Origin: Fasciolopsis buskii
Taxonomy: Eukaryota; Platyhelminthes; Trematoda; Plagiorchiida; Fasciolidae
DNA: 64,000 nt
NCBI GenBank assembly: GCA_008360955.1
Contig: LUCM01003896.1
Location: 16,595 to 80,594, forward strand
Direction of reading: 5' to 3'
This document shows, in pieces, positions 61,150 to 64,000 of the stretch. Under the pieces are notes generated by a model. It did no database searches, was not told where the DNA came from, and worked only from the letters and a program-made list of their open reading frames with translations. How positions within the stretch are numbered: the first letter of the stretch is position 1; every line of letters starts with the position of its first letter. A program made the translations under genes and the position numbers.

Positions 61150-64000
61150 TGTCCAGAATCGACCTGGGCGATGCGCCTTGCCTGCACAGCGAACAGATCA
61201 ACGCGAGAAAAGAACTTCTCTCAAGTCACATTGTGCTAGATAATCATTTATTCTTATCTAGTACGTGAATTCCGGACGCAGTTCGCAGTCGCAATTCGCG
61301 ATCATGGCGGTCTCTAGCTCGACAGGTATTTTGAAGTCAAATTGACCAGATCGATCGCCAGTTACTACCGTTGCGCGCGCTGTTTTGGCTCGCAGAACTC
61401 TGTAGATCATACTGGACCACGTACGTCGAAACGGCGACAATGCGTTTAGTTTTAAAATGCGACTTTTTGCTCGCTAACCGCTGAATGGCACATCGATGCA
61501 GGGCCACAAATCCGATTTGCGCTGGTCGAAACGTTTGTCTGAATTCGCTGTTCGCAACACGCTCACGAACAGAAACTGTCCCGAGCGGACTTAAGAACGG
61601 CGACGCAAAGGAGCCAATGTAGGACGATTCAGTGTGGATCAAATTAAGCAGGGCGATGCATTTGGGCACCGATTCTCCTGCAGGTCGCGATCTAGTGTTC
61701 ATTCAGAAACACTGAATCTCTCAAGCGTACCTAATTGCGTAATGGAGCAACATAACCGCCAGTTTGCCTAACTGCAAGGCAGAGATGATATTTAAGATTG
61801 CAGTTCGGGCAGTTTGCAGCGTCAGGTTGACCATAAGCCTTGGGAATGACCGGGCGAAAACGTTGGTGGTTAAAGGTAGCCGGATGAGTGAGGAAGTGCG
61901 TCCGGCGTTCAGGTAGAAGGGTACAGTCAAAGACTGAGTTTTAAAGCTATATCCGACAGCGTTGTGCGCGCGGCGAAACTTCGGTCTTAGTGGAAGTCTT
62001 GTGCGGATAGGGACTGTAGAGCTCATCATAGTAGACAGGAAAGACTGGACCGTTGTGGCAATGAACAATTTCAATGGATCAAGTTTAACTGGCCATACGC
62101 TATCTATCTAGGTCCGACTTTCTGGAGCTGTGTAATCCCTTGGGAAAGGTGTCACTTGAATCCTCACGCAAACGGTAAGTGGAAGTGGAGTCGAATATTC
62201 GGCCCTTCTGAAGAGGGAAAAGCTGCCGTCCCGACGACCTCGCCAGTGTCTAATTTCAAATTGAGCGGAGAAGAGGTTCTGGATCGAGATCAGCTTACCC
62301 CTTGCTATCGTAGGATATTTGGTAACGAGGGCGATATCCCCATATCGTGGTGAGTCACCTGATCATACCTCCGATCTTTAGAAGGGTACACGGGAGTGAC
62401 TGCAGCAGAGCATTCGTGGATTATTTTGATTGCGATAGTTACTAAAGGTGTTTCTAGCTTCGATAATGCATCGCGCGCTTGGCTATGTTGACACCTATTC
62501 GCCGAGAGGATAATCATCACGCGAAAACCAGTGCCGGTGGATTTCGGCCAGGTTCGAGGTGCATTCGAGCCAATATATTTCCTCTTCGACAGATACGCGC
62601 ACGGACACACACCGCCACCTAGCGATCGTGGTTCTTTCGCTCGACTTGAAAGGTGCTGTTCGACTCCGCTGGATACGAACCAGGCACTAATCTCAGTTGC
62701 TCTCCACCGGAAGGGTATATGCCAACGAAGTTTGTGAAGCCTGTGTGCGAGCTCATTGTAACTCGCCATCCTGCTTAGTTCGCGATTAGCGTGTAGTACG
62801 GTGAACTGTCCACGTTTCATTCGAAACAACTAGTAGCGTTCGGACAAGGGTGTCCCATCTCTCCACCTCCTTGTTCAAACTTCGTCAATCGTACGAGTTT
62901 GATGGAAGATGCTTTTAGGTAGGTTCCCGGGACGTAGGAGTTTGCGAACTGGGAAATGGAAGGATGCTATGCAACCTACGAATTACGCATGACGACGATC
63001 GGTGTTGCCATTGTTCGATGTCTGCGCGACCATGCACAAGCGGGGCACTAGATAGACTGTCGAGATTGGTTGTTCGCTTTGGCATGTGCTTTGCACCTTC
63101 AAAGTGCAAAGTACTGTTACGGACTGGACGACAGCAGCGGCCGAACTTGATACTGATGAAGAGGAAATAACAATGGTGGGACCTGTTCTCACCTACCTTG
63201 GCAGCCTGCGTGTCTAACCGATGTAGCTCGGAATCGGAGGTAAGTATGCGTATTTCCAAGGCTCGGGCAGCTTACCGCTGGATTAGAAGCACTTGTGGCG
63301 TCGGACCTGATTATTTCACTAAGTTGAAAAAGTCGTGTGTACTGTGGCTGCAGTGCGTTCAGCTCCTTCTGTACGGTTTGAGAGCGAGATGTGGAGTATG
63401 CGTGTGGGCGATTTCTTCGGTGGAGGTTTTCGACAACCGATGTGTTACGTAGTATGGCTAGGATTGGGATGGATGACCGGGTGTGAGTAATATTGAGTTA
63501 GGAAATCTGGTAATTGGTGCCACTTCTGAGAATAGATTGTTTTCAGCGTATGAAACTCAGTAGAGTACGCTGGCTTGGTCACGTGTTGCGTATGACGAAC
63601 ACTCGTCTACCATGCTTGTGCCTTATTTTGTCTTCCTCAAAGCGAATGGAAGAAAGCCATGTGGAGGGCCACAGATGACGTTGGATGAGAAAATGTTACA
63701 GCGAAATTACGGTAGAAGATAGGTTGTTGCCACCTCTTTCGTGGTTGAGGTTCCGAAAGACTCGTCGACCTTGCTGGCTGGAGACAATTAAGGGTATGGA
63801 AGTGAATCGTGAACAGTGGTGATCGTGCTGTTTCATTTTCTTCGAATCAGCAATGATTTGAAAACACGTGCGTTTGTACAGTTAGACTGTGTTTCCGTGT
63901 GTTGGCTGCGCGAACATCTTATCTTTTGCTGCCTGTGTAGGTCCATCCCTATTCCCGTTGGATTCCAACTCTTCTATATAAACGTGTGTAACTCTGGGGG
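61150..64000 (+). mobile_element. RTE-like element, endonuclease to 3' end (copy 3, cut by window edge)
   Basis: Collinear first with copy 2 (endonuclease and RT N-terminal part, 61.15 to about 62.6 kb) and then with copy 1 (62.945-64.0 kb). It therefore joins the two halves into one element. In-frame pieces are SEGKAA-type RT sequence near 62.2 kb, KARAAYRWIRSTCGVGPDYF near 63.27 kb and the VFDNRC segment near 63.43 kb. Frames break every few dozen bases by small insertions or deletions. The active-site YADD is destroyed near 62,990. Confidence 0.85.

Overview
The window looks like nuclear DNA of a parasitic flatworm, most likely a digenean fluke of the liver, lung or intestinal type. Three intron-containing eukaryotic genes are present: a tetratricopeptide (TPR) protein, an inhibitory G-protein alpha subunit and ribosomal protein S11. 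Introns range from 33 nt to 13.8 kb. The transposon wreckage resembles trematode families: a Gypsy element close to the CsRn1 type and an RTE-like non-LTR element. I cannot name the species. There is no sign of bacterial, organellar or CRISPR sequence.

Layout. (1) About 1-31.4 kb, plus strand: the 3' part of a large TPR gene. Twelve exons join in frame to give 900 visible residues ending in a stop at 31,399; the 5' end lies outside the window. (2) 31.4-33.95 kb: intergenic, with microsatellites and a fold-back element. (3) 33.95-48.83 kb, minus strand: a complete 354-residue Galpha-i coding sequence in two exons separated by one 13.8-kb intron. It is convergent with the TPR gene. (4) 48.83-49.18 kb: a compact 347-bp divergent promoter region with two opposed CCAAT boxes. 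(5) 49.18-49.69 kb, plus strand: complete RPS11 with two mini-introns of 36 and 33 nt. (6) 50.1-57.0 kb, plus strand: a graveyard of retroelements, in the order RTE 3' part, Gypsy pol, LTR, primer-binding site, gag, RTE 5' part, LTR remnant. (7) 57.7-58.2 kb, minus strand: a possible last exon of an unidentified protein with a PPxY motif. (8) 61.15-64.0 kb, plus strand: a third RTE copy covering endonuclease to 3' end, broken by many indels and cut by the window edge.

The three genes do not form a functional unit. The TPR protein is a scaffold-type protein, Galpha-i transmits receptor signals at the plasma membrane, and RPS11 is a core part of the small ribosomal subunit. The only regulatory link the sequence suggests is the shared promoter region between Galpha-i and RPS11. 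All exon borders are read by eye from splice sites, reading phase and family similarity. No alignment or transcript evidence was available. I found no convincing previously undescribed system. The points most worth a second look are the GC-AG intron, the nearly intronless Galpha-i with an altered P-loop, the mini-introns, the pol-LTR-gag order of the Gypsy element and the 19-residue tandem repeat in its pol tail.
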